Part shown: piece by piece, positions 35,719 through 43,815 of the stretch
Layout: the number at the start of each line of letters is the position of its first letter
How positions within the stretch are numbered: position 1 is the stretch's first letter
Source of the DNA: Chryseobacterium angstadtii
Lineage (GTDB): Bacteria > Bacteroidota > Bacteroidia > Flavobacteriales > Weeksellaceae
DNA length: 64,000 nt
Assembly (NCBI RefSeq): GCF_001045465.1
Contig: NZ_LFND01000006.1
Coordinates: 372,001-436,000, forward strand
Direction: 5' to 3'
Notes under the pieces: model-generated
Databases searched by the model: none
Seen by the model: the letters and a program-made list of their open reading frames with translations, nothing else
Told to the model about the DNA's origin: nothing
Program-made: the position numbers and the translations under genes

Positions 35719-36748
35719 CAGGAACTTCTTCAGATTTTTCGTTTTGGACAGGAGGCGCCATCGCTTTAGCCATTCGAATGGAATCTGCCACTTTCTCCCT
35801 GTTGTCCTGTTCTCTGATCATTTTTTCAACATTGGGTTCCAGAAGCTTCGTCATTTCCTCCACTGAAATATTATTAGCATTAGGATCATCCAAAAGCTTT
35901 CTCCACGGTTTTCTACCACCCCATTTATAATCCCCGAATACCATCACCGGCGTTCCTTTCGCTTTCGTAGTGGCTCCACCCGGATTCAGGATCCAGGTAT
36001 CTGCATAAGAATAAAGCCATTGGGCATCTTTCATCAGCAGACGCAGACAGGAATGTGAGGCAGGATATCCCGGAAGGTCATACTGATGCCATCCGATCCC
36101 TCCGATATTATGGATATTGAAATTATAAGGAAGTTTCCATTCGCTGCTTACCGTAGAAATAGACAGTTTCTTTTTCCAGTTGGCAAAAGTAAGTCCTCGC
36201 GTGGTTTGGGCTGCTTTTTTTCCCATACTCGTAGGTCCCCATTTTACAAGGCTTCCATTGGAATATACTCCATAAGCCTGTATAGGATAAGAAAAGATAA
36301 CGAATTTTTTCACTCCGCTGAGGACATCCAGCTGCATGGGAAAAGGCGAATAAGACATCAGTGTAGTATCTATTTTCGCGGGAACCACCAATGTATCAGA
36401 ATTCCATTTGTTTTTAGAATCTAGCCTGTTTAAAGCAAGAATGGCATAACGTTCCTTCTCGCTGTATTTTTTACTGAATTCCGCGTATACGGAATCTCTC
36501 AGTTTTTTATCTTTCGGAAGAACAAAGGCATTATAAAAACCATTTTCCTGCATGGCAGGCGGAACAGATTCTTTTTTCACTACAGAATCCTTCTTAATGG
36601 AATCTTTTTCTACTTCCGGCGTTTCCGATGAGGAAACTGTATCTTTAAAAGTGTCGCTTATTTTTTCAATCTCCTTCTTACATGAAACCAGCATTGCGGC
36701 ACAGAAACAGGCGTATAAAAATATTTTTTTCACAGGTATGTTTTTCAT
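35711..36748 (-). CDS. L,D-transpeptidase (YkuD domain) lipoprotein
   Basis: The 345-residue protein has a lipobox ending LVSC (C23), a Ser/Lys/Glu-rich linker (25-65) and a YkuD catalytic domain (about 145-265). The active site is visible in HQYDLPGYPASHSCLRL, with H232 and catalytic C234 in SHSCLR. Such enzymes make 3-3 crosslinks in peptidoglycan or attach proteins to it, acting in the periplasm from a lipid anchor. A proline- and acid-rich tail follows. It is transcribed alone. Confidence 0.92.
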   Translation of the reverse strand: MKNIPVKKIFLYACFCAAMLVSCKKEIEKISDTFKDTVSSSETPEVEKDSIKKDSVVKKESVPPAMQENGFYNAFVLPKDKKLRDSVYAEFSKKYSEKERYAILALNRLDSKNKWNSDTLVVPAKIDTTLMSYSPFPMQLDVLSGVKKFVIFSYPIQAYGVYSNGSLVKWGPTSMGKKAAQTTRGLTFANWKKKLSISTVSSEWKLPYNFNIHNIGGIGWHQYDLPGYPASHSCLRLLMKDAQWLYSYADTWILNPGGATTKAKGTPVMVFGDYKWGGRKPWRKLLDDPNANNISVEEMTKLLEPNVEKMIREQDNREKVADSIRMAKAMAPPVQNEKSEEVPAN

Positions 36749-36861
36749 AGATAAAATCGGTCATTTAGTTTGGTTACCCATTGCAAATATCAGACCTAAA
36801 TTTGAATCATAAAAGACCTTGTAAAAAATACCGTAAAAAAACGGTAATTAAGATTATTGGT

Positions 36862-37620
36862 TTACAACAACTTATTGGTTTTAGCGAAAGCCAGAGCTTC
36901 TGCAATATTATTGACTCCAATTTTATCGAAGAGTTTTTTACGGTGAAATTTCACGGTATCCGCTGAAATAAAAATTTTATCTGAGATTTCATTGATCGTC
37001 AGCCCGCTGGCATACAGACTCAGGATTTCGTATTCTCTTTGGGAAAGCTTGATCTTTTCCTCTTTTTCCCATCGGTTGGCTTCCACATCATATTTCCAGA
37101 ACGCTTCCGAACCTTCTCTGCTCACTACAACATTCCCGGAAGATGTGTTATTGGAAAGCGAAACAATGCACAGTGCTTTCCAGATCTGGCCTTCTTCGGT
37201 GAGGAACATAGGGGTAAGCTTATGATTAACAAGAACCTTATTCTTCTTACTGTTAATAAGAGAAAAATCATAAGAAATGCTGTACAGCTTCCGTTCGTGT
37301 ACGGGAATATTCTCGTAGAACTCGAATCCGGCTTCATTAATCTTAATTAAAAGCTCTACGTCTTCAGGTTTTACATTCTGAAAATAGAAAGCATAGCCCA
37401 GTTCTTTTACTTCTTCCGAAGATTTTCCGCACAGAAACAATGGATTTTCCGACACATAATCGAAAGCCCTGGTCTGATAATCTATTACATATAAACTCTG
37501 ATAAGTGAGTCTGGAAAAGGCTTTTACCGCCTCAAGATATTCTGAAGCCTGGCTGCGGTCTATATCCGCATCACTGCGAACCTGATTTTTATCGTTAAAA
37601 AATTTATTTATTTCTTCCAT
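36862..37620 (-). CDS. LuxR-type regulator with PAS-like sensor
   Basis: The 252-residue protein has an N-terminal PAS-like domain (about 30-160; VIDYQTRAFDYVSENPLFLCGKSSEE near the start, described as landmark) and a C-terminal LuxR helix-turn-helix (about 190-250) with LSQREYEILSLYASGLTINEI and ISADTVKFHRKKLFDKIGVNN. No receiver domain is present, so the PAS part is the likely sensor. Two 16-bp palindromes lie between this gene and the divergent small gene and may be its binding sites. Confidence 0.9.
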   Translation of the reverse strand: MEEINKFFNDKNQVRSDADIDRSQASEYLEAVKAFSRLTYQSLYVIDYQTRAFDYVSENPLFLCGKSSEEVKELGYAFYFQNVKPEDVELLIKINEAGFEFYENIPVHERKLYSISYDFSLINSKKNKVLVNHKLTPMFLTEEGQIWKALCIVSLSNNTSSGNVVVSREGSEAFWKYDVEANRWEKEEKIKLSQREYEILSLYASGLTINEISDKIFISADTVKFHRKKLFDKIGVNNIAEALAFAKTNKLL

Positions 37621-37645
37621 ATATATTCCTTAGTATCTCAAAAAA

Positions 37646-37661
37646 CTACCCTAAAGTGTAG
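37646..37661. promoter_or_regulatory. Palindromic site 1 in LuxR divergent region
   Basis: CTACCCTAAAGTGTAG is an imperfect 16-bp palindrome that matches site 2 at 37684 in 14 of 16 positions. It is 26 bp upstream of the LuxR gene start. Confidence 0.55.
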
Positions 37662-37683
37662 TATTGATCATCCTTAAACAAAT

Positions 37684-37699
37684 CTACACAAAAGTGTAG
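37684..37699. promoter_or_regulatory. Palindromic site 2 in LuxR divergent region
   Basis: CTACAC-AAAA-GTGTAG is a perfect palindrome, 38 bp (start to start) from site 1 and 22 bp upstream of the -7 box at 37722, near the -33 region of the divergent gene. Confidence 0.6.
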
Positions 37700-37721
37700 T
37701 GGTTATCAAAGCAACGTGGTA

Positions 37722-37729
37722 TAATTTTG
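37722..37729 (+). promoter_or_regulatory. -7 box of the small interrupted gene
   Basis: TAATTTTG fits TAnnTTTG perfectly, 38 bp before the ATG at 37768. It rules out the upstream GTG at 37699 as start. Confidence 0.55.
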
Positions 37730-37767
37730 CGAAAAATAACCTTTATTCTGTACGTAGAAACAATTTA

Positions 37768-38187
37768 ATGGCCCGAAAAATGAAAAATATTTCTTTTTAC
37801 ACCGTGTTTATTTTATTTACAGCCTGGGTTATTTATATTTCTTCTTTCCCAATCACGAAAAACAGAACCTCCTATTGTGATCAATGGGAAATTCCTGCGG
37901 ATAAAAATGTGAAAATTACCAACCCATTAAAAGAAAGTCCTGAAGTCACTCTATCTGTTTCTTCACCGGAAAATAATTTAAATATGCCAACAATAACCAT
38001 GAAATAAATAAAGTAGCTGCCTGTAAAAGATTCGGTCCACGTTAAAGTAGATTTCAACCATGAAGTTTTTATCGTAAATAACCCAAACTCATTGCATGAG
38101 ATGCAATTCAGACTGAAAATATTAAATAACAACGGCCGAATTAAAGCAGCCTTTAAAGATCAGCTAAAAATCAGAATTAATTTCTGA
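37768..38187 (+). pseudogene. Small exported protein gene interrupted by two in-frame stops
   Basis: From ATG at 37768 the frame encodes an N-terminal membrane or export segment (about residues 5-22: ISFYTVFILFTAWVIYISS) and ends at TAA 38005-38007. In the same frame, after a second stop (TAG 38014-38016), a 56-codon stretch continues to TGA at 38185-38187 with protein-like composition (KDSVHVKVDFNHEVFIVNN). The simplest reading is one gene of about 139 codons disabled by two nonsense changes. Alternatives are two separate pieces or a truncated but functional 79-residue protein. I do not recognise the family. It is divergent from the LuxR regulator. Confidence 0.6.
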
Positions 38188-38362
38188 AGTAAAAAAAACC
38201 ACAAACTGATTGAAACATCATATCAGCTGATCTCAAAATATTACTGTCTTCCTGACAGTAATTTTTGTTTTTAAGAAGTAAGGGTTTCCCGCAGATTAAT
38301 CAGATAGAGCAAATTTTCTTTGTCCTCTGTTTGAAATTTTATACCGAAATCCGGCCGGACTT

Positions 38363-38998
38363 CTACTTGCGGGCAATCATGATTACATGTGTGGCCACGC
38401 TTTCGTCATTGTTGATATATGCTTTACTGAACGTGTCGGTAAGTCTGAAAGATCCATGCCTGATCATTTCTGCCAGTTCTGTCGCCGCATAATAATAAAA
38501 ATAAACACGGTCTCCACTGCTTCCGGTTAAAAAACCGGATTGTTCATAATCTCCTTCCTCAAAGCTACAATAAAGGATTCCGCCCGGTGCCAGTAATCGA
38601 TACGCATCGCCGATCAGTTTTTCTACCTCTCCCTGGTCAAGGTAAGGTATGCAGAAACCACAAATAATACCGTTATAGGTTCCAGCAGTAGCAATCATGC
38701 TGATATTCCTTACATCCATCACCCGGAAACGGGCCCGGGTATTGAGCTTTTCTGCTAATGCGATCATGTTGGGGGCCATGTCTACCGCCTCGATCTGCCA
38801 GCTGGGATTCCTGTTGAGCAGATAACGGGTTATATTGCCGGGACCGCAACCCAATTCCAGGATACGGGCATCTTCTTTAGCAATTGCAGCTGCAAAAGCA
38901 TCATACGTATCATCGTATAGATCCAGGTCCATAAACTTGCCCGCATAAAGCCCGGCAACGGAATTCCAGGTATTAAATGTTTCGGTGTATTTATCCAT
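38363..38998 (-). CDS. Class I SAM-dependent methyltransferase
   Basis: The 211-residue protein has the SAM-binding motif I at 46-55 (ILELGCGPGN), the acidic ribose contact in IEAVDMAPNM, and motif IV/post-II around GIICGFCIPYLD. It is cytoplasmic, without a fused domain, so the substrate is unknown. It is an isolated gene between the interrupted gene and the tRNA cluster. Nothing else is evident in 39000-39267. Confidence 0.9.
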   Translation of the reverse strand: MDKYTETFNTWNSVAGLYAGKFMDLDLYDDTYDAFAAAIAKEDARILELGCGPGNITRYLLNRNPSWQIEAVDMAPNMIALAEKLNTRARFRVMDVRNISMIATAGTYNGIICGFCIPYLDQGEVEKLIGDAYRLLAPGGILYCSFEEGDYEQSGFLTGSSGDRVYFYYYAATELAEMIRHGSFRLTDTFSKAYINNDESVATHVIMIARK

Positions 38999-39267
38999 GG
39001 TATTGAACAGCTAGTTATCAGTATAAATATACGATATAAAAAACAGCTCCGAAAATGGTTACCGGAAGCAAAATGATTTTGTGCTCCTTACCTGATGCTC
39101 TTTAGAAGTGATGACATTAAGATCATCATTATAGAGACTTAGTTGTTGTTGAGTCCACAGCTTTTGTACCTAACCCTCCATCCTTAATTTTAGATCAATC
39201 GAAAATCCTCATCATAAGTACAAAAAAAATCCCTCCAAATAATTGAAGGGATTTTAAAAATATCTTG

Positions 39268-39341
39268 CGATCCGGACGGGACTCGAACCCGCGACCTCCG
39301 CCGTGACAGGGCGGCATTCTAACCAGCTGAACTACCGGATC
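39268..39341 (-). tRNA. tRNA-Asp(GTC), copy 4 in transcription order
   Basis: On the minus strand the 74-nt sequence folds as a cloverleaf: acceptor GATCCGG/CCGGATC, anticodon stem CCGCC/GGCGG with loop CTGTCAC (anticodon GTC), T-arm GCGGG-TTCGAGT-CCCGT, discriminator G. CCA is not encoded. Confidence 0.95.
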
Positions 39342-39373
39342 AATTTTTTTAAAGTAAATTGACAAAACTTCTG

Positions 39374-39447
39374 CGATCCGGACGGGACTCGAACCCGCGA
39401 CCTCCGCCGTGACAGGGCGGCATTCTAACCAGCTGAACTACCGGATC
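39374..39447 (-). tRNA. tRNA-Asp(GTC), copy 3 in transcription order
   Basis: Identical to the neighbouring copy over all 74 nt; 32 bp separate them. Anticodon GTC. Confidence 0.95.
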
Positions 39448-39480
39448 AATTTTTTTAAAAAGAAATTGACAAAACTTCTG

Positions 39481-39554
39481 CGATCCGGACGGGACTCGAA
39501 CCCGCGACCTCCGCCGTGACAGGGCGGCATTCTAACCAGCTGAACTACCGGATC
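39481..39554 (-). tRNA. tRNA-Asp(GTC), copy 2 in transcription order
   Basis: Identical tRNA-Asp sequence; spacer to the preceding copy is 33 bp and T/A-rich. Anticodon GTC. Confidence 0.95.
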
Positions 39555-39588
39555 TAATTTTTTTTAAAAGTAAATTGAAAAACTTTTG

Positions 39589-39662
39589 CGATCCGGACGG
39601 GACTCGAACCCGCGACCTCCGCCGTGACAGGGCGGCATTCTAACCAGCTGAACTACCGGATC
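39589..39662 (-). tRNA. tRNA-Asp(GTC), first copy in transcription order
   Basis: Identical tRNA-Asp sequence; spacer to the next copy is 34 bp. The four genes probably form one transcript processed into separate tRNAs. Anticodon GTC. Confidence 0.95.
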
Positions 39663-39749
39663 ATTTTCTGTTGTTGTAAAGAACGTTGTTTCTTTTTTGT
39701 GATTGCAAAACTACAACTTTTTTTATTACCTGCAAATTATTTACAAAGA

Positions 39750-39775
39750 AAAAGCCTTCCAAAAGCGGAAGGCAT
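39750..39775 (-). terminator. Terminator after trxA
   Basis: On the minus strand GCCTTCC and GGAAGGC form a stem with a 6-nt loop followed by TTTTTC. Confidence 0.75.
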
Positions 39776-39794
39776 TCATTATCAAAGTTATTTT

Positions 39795-40112
39795 TTACAA
39801 GTGTGCGCTTAATTTTTCAGCGATTACCTCTTTTGGAGCCACACCTACTAATTTATCAACCACTTCACCGTTCTTAAAAATCAGAACTGTAGGAATGTTT
39901 CTGATGCCATACTGCATAGAAATCTCCTGGTTGTTGTCTACATCCACTTTTCCTACCACTGCTTTTCCTTCAAAATCTGAGGCTACTTCTTCGATGATTG
40001 GTCCTAAAGTTCTGCATGGTCCGCACCATACTGCCCAAAAGTCTACCAATACCGGCTTATCTGATTTTAAAACCGTGTCCTGAAATGAGCTGTCCGTAAT
40101 TTCTAAAGCCAT
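39795..40112 (-). CDS. trxA: Thioredoxin
   Basis: The 105-residue protein reduces disulfides in cytoplasmic proteins, using the WCGPC active site with C30 and C33 (WAVWCGPCRTLGP). The family cis-proline segment IRNIPTVLIFKNGEVV is present at about 70-85. Length is standard and there is no signal peptide. A -7-like TAATTTTG lies on the minus strand at 40171-40178. Confidence 0.96.
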   Translation of the reverse strand: MALEITDSSFQDTVLKSDKPVLVDFWAVWCGPCRTLGPIIEEVASDFEGKAVVGKVDVDNNQEISMQYGIRNIPTVLIFKNGEVVDKLVGVAPKEVIAEKLSAHL

Positions 40113-40197
40113 TTTGTTTCTTTTATTTAAATTAATATTATATTCCTATTTCAATCCTTAATTGGATAATCAAAATTACGATTTTTAAGCAATAAGA

Positions 40198-41373
40198 CTA
40201 TCTATGCTCAACATTTGTTTTTTCTATAGCGAAATCTTTAGAAATTTCAATCAAAGCCTCTGCCAGTGCATCTATCTCTTCTTTTGTGGTCATATGACTG
40301 AATGAGATACGCAATGGGGTACAATGATCCATTTCATCCTCAGAAAGAACCATCATCATCACCATTGAAGGCTTAGAAGCTCCCGAAGAACATGCGCTGC
40401 CCTGGGAAATAGCAATTCCTTTCATATCCAGCTGAAGACCGATCAGCGGGTTTTTATAAGGCAATAAAGCACTTAAAACCGTGTAAAGACTGTTTTCCTT
40501 CTCTGCACTCCTTCCGTTGAATTTAATGCCCGGAATAGCAGCGAAAAGTCTTTCTATAGCATAGTCTTTCACTTCCTGCATGTGGCGGGTATATTCCTCC
40601 ATATGATTTAGAGAAAGTTCCAGTGCCTTTCCAAGACCTACGATACCGCTTACGTTCTCAGTTCCTGCTCTAAGGCTTCTTTCCTGAGGTCCGCCTGTAA
40701 TAATCCCTTTCATTCCGGTTGCCTTTCTGATAAAAGCAAAACCTACTCCTTTCGGACCATGGAATTTATGGGCACTGCACGAAGCAAAATCTACTTTGAT
40801 ATCGGAAAGATCCAGATCCATGTGAGCCATAGTCTGTACCGTATCTGAGTGGAAAAGAGCATTGTTTTCTTTACACAGTTCAGCTATTTTTTTGATATCG
40901 ATAATATTTCCGATCTCGTTGTTGGCATGCATTAAGCTTACCAGTGTTTTTTTATCTGAAGCTTTTAATAATTCTTCCAGTTTATTAAGATCAATATCTC
41001 CTTTTTCGTTCGGGCGGATGTAATTTACCTCTACTCCTTTTCTGCTTTTCATATCCAGAATACTTTCCGAAACACATTTATGTTCCAGTGGAGAACTGAT
41101 GATTCTTTCTATCCCCAGGTGTTCTACACTGGATTTAATGATCATATTGTTCGATTCTGTTCCGCACGAAGTGAAAATAATCTCCGCAGGGGTTACATGA
41201 AGATAGTCTGCCACCTGCCTTCTTACATTTTCAATCTGGATCTTTGCTTCCTGACCAAAACTGTGGGTAGAAGAAGGGTTTCCGAAATTCATTTTCAGGG
41301 TGCTCACCATTGCATCTATGACTTCTTCTGAAAGAGGGGTCGTTGCAGCGTTATCTAAATATATTTTGTTCAT
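40198..41373 (-). CDS. Cysteine desulfurase (NifS/IscS-like)
   Basis: The 391-residue PLP enzyme removes sulfur from cysteine for cofactor and tRNA thiolation. The PLP lysine is K203 in SCSAHKFHGPKGVGF and the catalytic cysteine is C328 in QGSACSSG. DNAATTPLSEEV opens the chain. The length fits the NifS/IscS group rather than SufS. No IscU or other cluster-assembly gene is next to it; it follows the PrcB-like lipoprotein gene by 2 bp at the end of a long close-packed gene run. Confidence 0.93.
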   Translation of the reverse strand: MNKIYLDNAATTPLSEEVIDAMVSTLKMNFGNPSSTHSFGQEAKIQIENVRRQVADYLHVTPAEIIFTSCGTESNNMIIKSSVEHLGIERIISSPLEHKCVSESILDMKSRKGVEVNYIRPNEKGDIDLNKLEELLKASDKKTLVSLMHANNEIGNIIDIKKIAELCKENNALFHSDTVQTMAHMDLDLSDIKVDFASCSAHKFHGPKGVGFAFIRKATGMKGIITGGPQERSLRAGTENVSGIVGLGKALELSLNHMEEYTRHMQEVKDYAIERLFAAIPGIKFNGRSAEKENSLYTVLSALLPYKNPLIGLQLDMKGIAISQGSACSSGASKPSMVMMMVLSEDEMDHCTPLRISFSHMTTKEEIDALAEALIEISKDFAIEKTNVEHR

Positions 41374-41375
41374 TT

Positions 41376-41840
41376 TTAATTTGAATATTTTAATTCTACG
41401 GATGTAAACTGATAGTCTGAAGGAACGGTAAAGATAAACCAGGGATTTGAAAGTACCTGTATCTCCATACCTCCGGAGGGTTCAGCCGGAATTTCCACAT
41501 ACAGTATATTATTTTTCACAGATACACTTTTAATCGCTGTCACTCTATGACTTCCCGATCTGAAATTCCCCATATTGTACAAAACTACTTTTTTGTTTTT
41601 CGGAAACTTCGGGTAGTTCACAGAAGGTTCTTTCTTGAGGTCGATAAGACCGAAACTCCCTTTGATGGAGTTACGGAATTGCTGTTCGTTTTTGATGATC
41701 ACAAATCCTGCAGTATCCGGGCCTCCCTGTGTTTCAGAAACAAGAAGTTCTCCACTTTTCTGCATATCTGATGATGTCTGAGACGGCGTCCCGGCACAGC
41801 TCATTAACACGGCGGTACCTATAATAAGCAGTCTTTTCAT
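41376..41840 (-). CDS. PrcB-like lipoprotein
   Basis: The mature-start choice is ATG at 41840 because MKRLLIIGTAVLMSCAG then gives a proper lipobox (cysteine at about 15); a longer frame from 41861 would add seven residues that do not fit. The protein (154 residues) ends in a domain resembling protease complex subunit PrcB: VVLYNMGNFRSGSH, ITAIKSV and EIPAEPSGG type segments. PrcB of oral spirochetes stabilises a protease complex, but no such protease is adjacent here, so the role is open. Confidence 0.78.
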   Translation of the reverse strand: MKRLLIIGTAVLMSCAGTPSQTSSDMQKSGELLVSETQGGPDTAGFVIIKNEQQFRNSIKGSFGLIDLKKEPSVNYPKFPKNKKVVLYNMGNFRSGSHRVTAIKSVSVKNNILYVEIPAEPSGGMEIQVLSNPWFIFTVPSDYQFTSVELKYSN

Positions 41841-41863
41841 TTTTACATTTTTACCACCCAAAA

Positions 41864-42451
41864 TTAGTGAAAAAATTGGTAATGACCTTCATTTGCCCAT
41901 TTAAGCATCTGGCGGTCTCCGGAAGTATCTCCGAAAGCAATTATTTTATCGTATTTAGAGTCATGGATCTCGGCTTTTATCCTTACCAGTTTTTCTTTTC
42001 CATTGCAGTTTTTCCCAATGAAATTTCCTGTAAAAATACCGTTTTTAAACTCTGCCCGTGTAGATATCAGCTGCATTTTCAATTCTTCGGCGAAGGGCTT
42101 TACCCAGATATCCAGCGAGGCCGTCACCAATAAACTCTGTGTATTATCTCTATCGATATTTTTTATAAAGTCGAGGGCGTTTTCTCTTACGATCTTAGGA
42201 TAATGATGCTCGAAAAACTGCTTAGACTTCATTTCAATTTTTTCCTGGCTCTGCCCTTTCAGAATAGATCCGATAAAGCTTTTCTTCACCTTTTCTGTTT
42301 CGGCAAGCTTGAGTTTCAGCAGGATAAAAAGAGGGACATGTCTTAAAAATTGTATCCGGAATTTTGTAGAATCGTAGAATTTAAGATACATGAACATGGT
42401 ATCTTTATACGTTAAGGTCCCGTCAAAATCAAAACAATACAATTTTTTCAT
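41864..42451 (-). CDS. HAD-IB family phosphatase
   Basis: The 195-residue hydrolase has the HAD nucleophile pair D8 and D10 in FDFDGTL, motif II near LLVTASLDIW and motif III/IV FGDTSGDRQML. HAD-IB enzymes include phosphoserine phosphatase and lipid-precursor phosphatases. In the same operon as UbiA/DprE1/DprE2-like genes, a plausible but unproven role is dephosphorylation of the phosphoribosyl-lipid intermediate, a step needed in the decaprenyl-phosphoarabinose pathway of actinobacteria. Confidence 0.85.
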   Translation of the reverse strand: MKKLYCFDFDGTLTYKDTMFMYLKFYDSTKFRIQFLRHVPLFILLKLKLAETEKVKKSFIGSILKGQSQEKIEMKSKQFFEHHYPKIVRENALDFIKNIDRDNTQSLLVTASLDIWVKPFAEELKMQLISTRAEFKNGIFTGNFIGKNCNGKEKLVRIKAEIHDSKYDKIIAFGDTSGDRQMLKWANEGHYQFFH

Positions 42452-42473
42452 AAATCTATGACTTAGGGTAGTT

Positions 42474-43082
42474 TTACAAGTTATTTATTAAAGCATTTGA
42501 TAATCCAGCAATCAAAAATAAGCAAATTATTAAGAATAAAGTAACCGGTAAGTTTTGAAAGACAAATTCTGCAGCAGTTAATGTCTTAACATCAAACGTA
42601 CATTCCTTTCGTTTTATTTTTTCTATTAATTTTCTCACCTCCTTCAATTCAAAATCGTTTAAGGCATAGTTTCTGATTTTTTTGCCGTTTTTCAGAATAA
42701 TGAATGTTTCAAAAATAGTATAAACCGTTGTCTGTTTTTCAAATCCTTTCGAATACTTTACAGGTCTTGGGATCTGTTTAAATCCCACAATATCCTCAAG
42801 CAAAATCTTTCTTGAAAAAGGTAAAAACTGGTAGGAAACCATCAGATAATCCGGGGTTATCTTAATGATCTGAGTCTTTAGAAAATAAAACAATGAGCCT
42901 GACGCAAACAGCAAAAAGATAGAATTAATAATATAAACCGCCATTTTCGAATCTGCATCCGGATTTTGTTCCAGCGTGCTGTAAGTAAAACCCATCATTA
43001 AGCTGAATAAAATAAATCCTATAAAGAAAATGAAAAGATTAATAGAAAAAGGACTGGATTTATAAATGATTTTATCCTTCAA
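42474..43082 (-). CDS. Membrane protein with PH-like core, unknown function
   Basis: The 202-residue protein has two N-terminal membrane helices (about 13-33, 47-66), a soluble middle part with a beta-rich pattern (IKITPDYLMVSYQFLPFSRK, DIVGFKQIPRP) of the kind seen in bacterial PH or YcxB-like domains, and a C-terminal helix (about 180-200). I do not recognise it further. It sits between the DprE2-like and HAD genes, so it belongs to the same operon. Confidence 0.7.
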   Translation of the reverse strand: MKDKIIYKSSPFSINLFIFFIGFILFSLMMGFTYSTLEQNPDADSKMAVYIINSIFLLFASGSLFYFLKTQIIKITPDYLMVSYQFLPFSRKILLEDIVGFKQIPRPVKYSKGFEKQTTVYTIFETFIILKNGKKIRNYALNDFELKEVRKLIEKIKRKECTFDVKTLTAAEFVFQNLPVTLFLIICLFLIAGLSNALINNL

Positions 43083-43089
43083 AATAACA

Positions 43090-43815
43090 CTAAAGCTTTA
43101 ATTTTTTAAATATAAACTCAGGTATATTTTTTATAATCATCATAATAATGCCCCAAACCGGTAAAACGTAGGCCACGTTCTTTTGTTTTTTAAAGGCCTT
43201 ATAAATGCAGGCTGCTGCCTGTTTTGGGGTTGCAGTCAGTTTGGGATTCAAAGGCAGTCCTTCCGTCATTTTCGTCGCCATAAAGCCCGGTTTTACGGTA
43301 AGAACATGCACTTTTTTATCAAACAGATAATTTCTGAGTCCGCTGAGATAGGCTGTAAAAGCTGCTTTGGCACTTCCATAGATAAAATTACTCTGTCTTC
43401 CGCGTTCACCTGCTACCGATGAGAGGCCGATAATGGTTCCGGATCTTCTGCTTTCAAATTTCTGTGCAAAATAGTTCATCACGGGAATCAATTTTGAATA
43501 ATTGACTGCAATGATTTTTTCCGTATTCCTGTTGTCATAAAGACCTTCTTCTGTCCCTTCACCTAAATATCCTACAGCACAAAACAGTACATTTGAGCTT
43601 ACATGATCAAATGTGTTATAATCAATCTCTTTCATCAGATCGATTTCAATAACTTCAGACTGCTGCAGAAATTTTACATCAAGGTGCCTTGCAAATCTTT
43701 CCGTAGTTTCTTTACTGGAGGTAAAAAGATATATTTTTTCAAACTTTTCTCCTTCCTGGAGAGCCTTTTCCACAAAAGCCTGTGCCACTTCAGACGTACT
43801 TCCCAGAATTATCAT
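43090..43815 (-). CDS. SDR oxidoreductase, DprE2-like
   Basis: The 241-residue short-chain dehydrogenase has the nucleotide motif IILGSTSEVAQA, the catalytic serine in GLSSVAGERG and the YxxxK pair in FIYGSAKAAF. A hydrophobic C-terminal helix (about 215-235) is typical of DprE2-type members that reduce a keto-sugar lipid. It overlaps the FAD-oxidase gene by 1 bp, the same gene pair order as actinobacterial dprE1-dprE2. The substrate here is unproven. Confidence 0.85.
   Translation of the reverse strand: MIILGSTSEVAQAFVEKALQEGEKFEKIYLFTSSKETTERFARHLDVKFLQQSEVIEIDLMKEIDYNTFDHVSSNVLFCAVGYLGEGTEEGLYDNRNTEKIIAVNYSKLIPVMNYFAQKFESRRSGTIIGLSSVAGERGRQSNFIYGSAKAAFTAYLSGLRNYLFDKKVHVLTVKPGFMATKMTEGLPLNPKLTATPKQAAACIYKAFKKQKNVAYVLPVWGIIMMIIKNIPEFIFKKLKL

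Noticed and set aside
37699-37767. GTG start for the small gene near the LuxR regulator
   Set aside because: It precedes the promoter -7 box at 37722, so it cannot be in the transcript made from that promoter.
39268-39662. CRISPR-like appearance of the regular repeats
   Set aside because: The repeated units are 74-nt tRNA-Asp genes with cloverleaf folding, and no cas genes are present.
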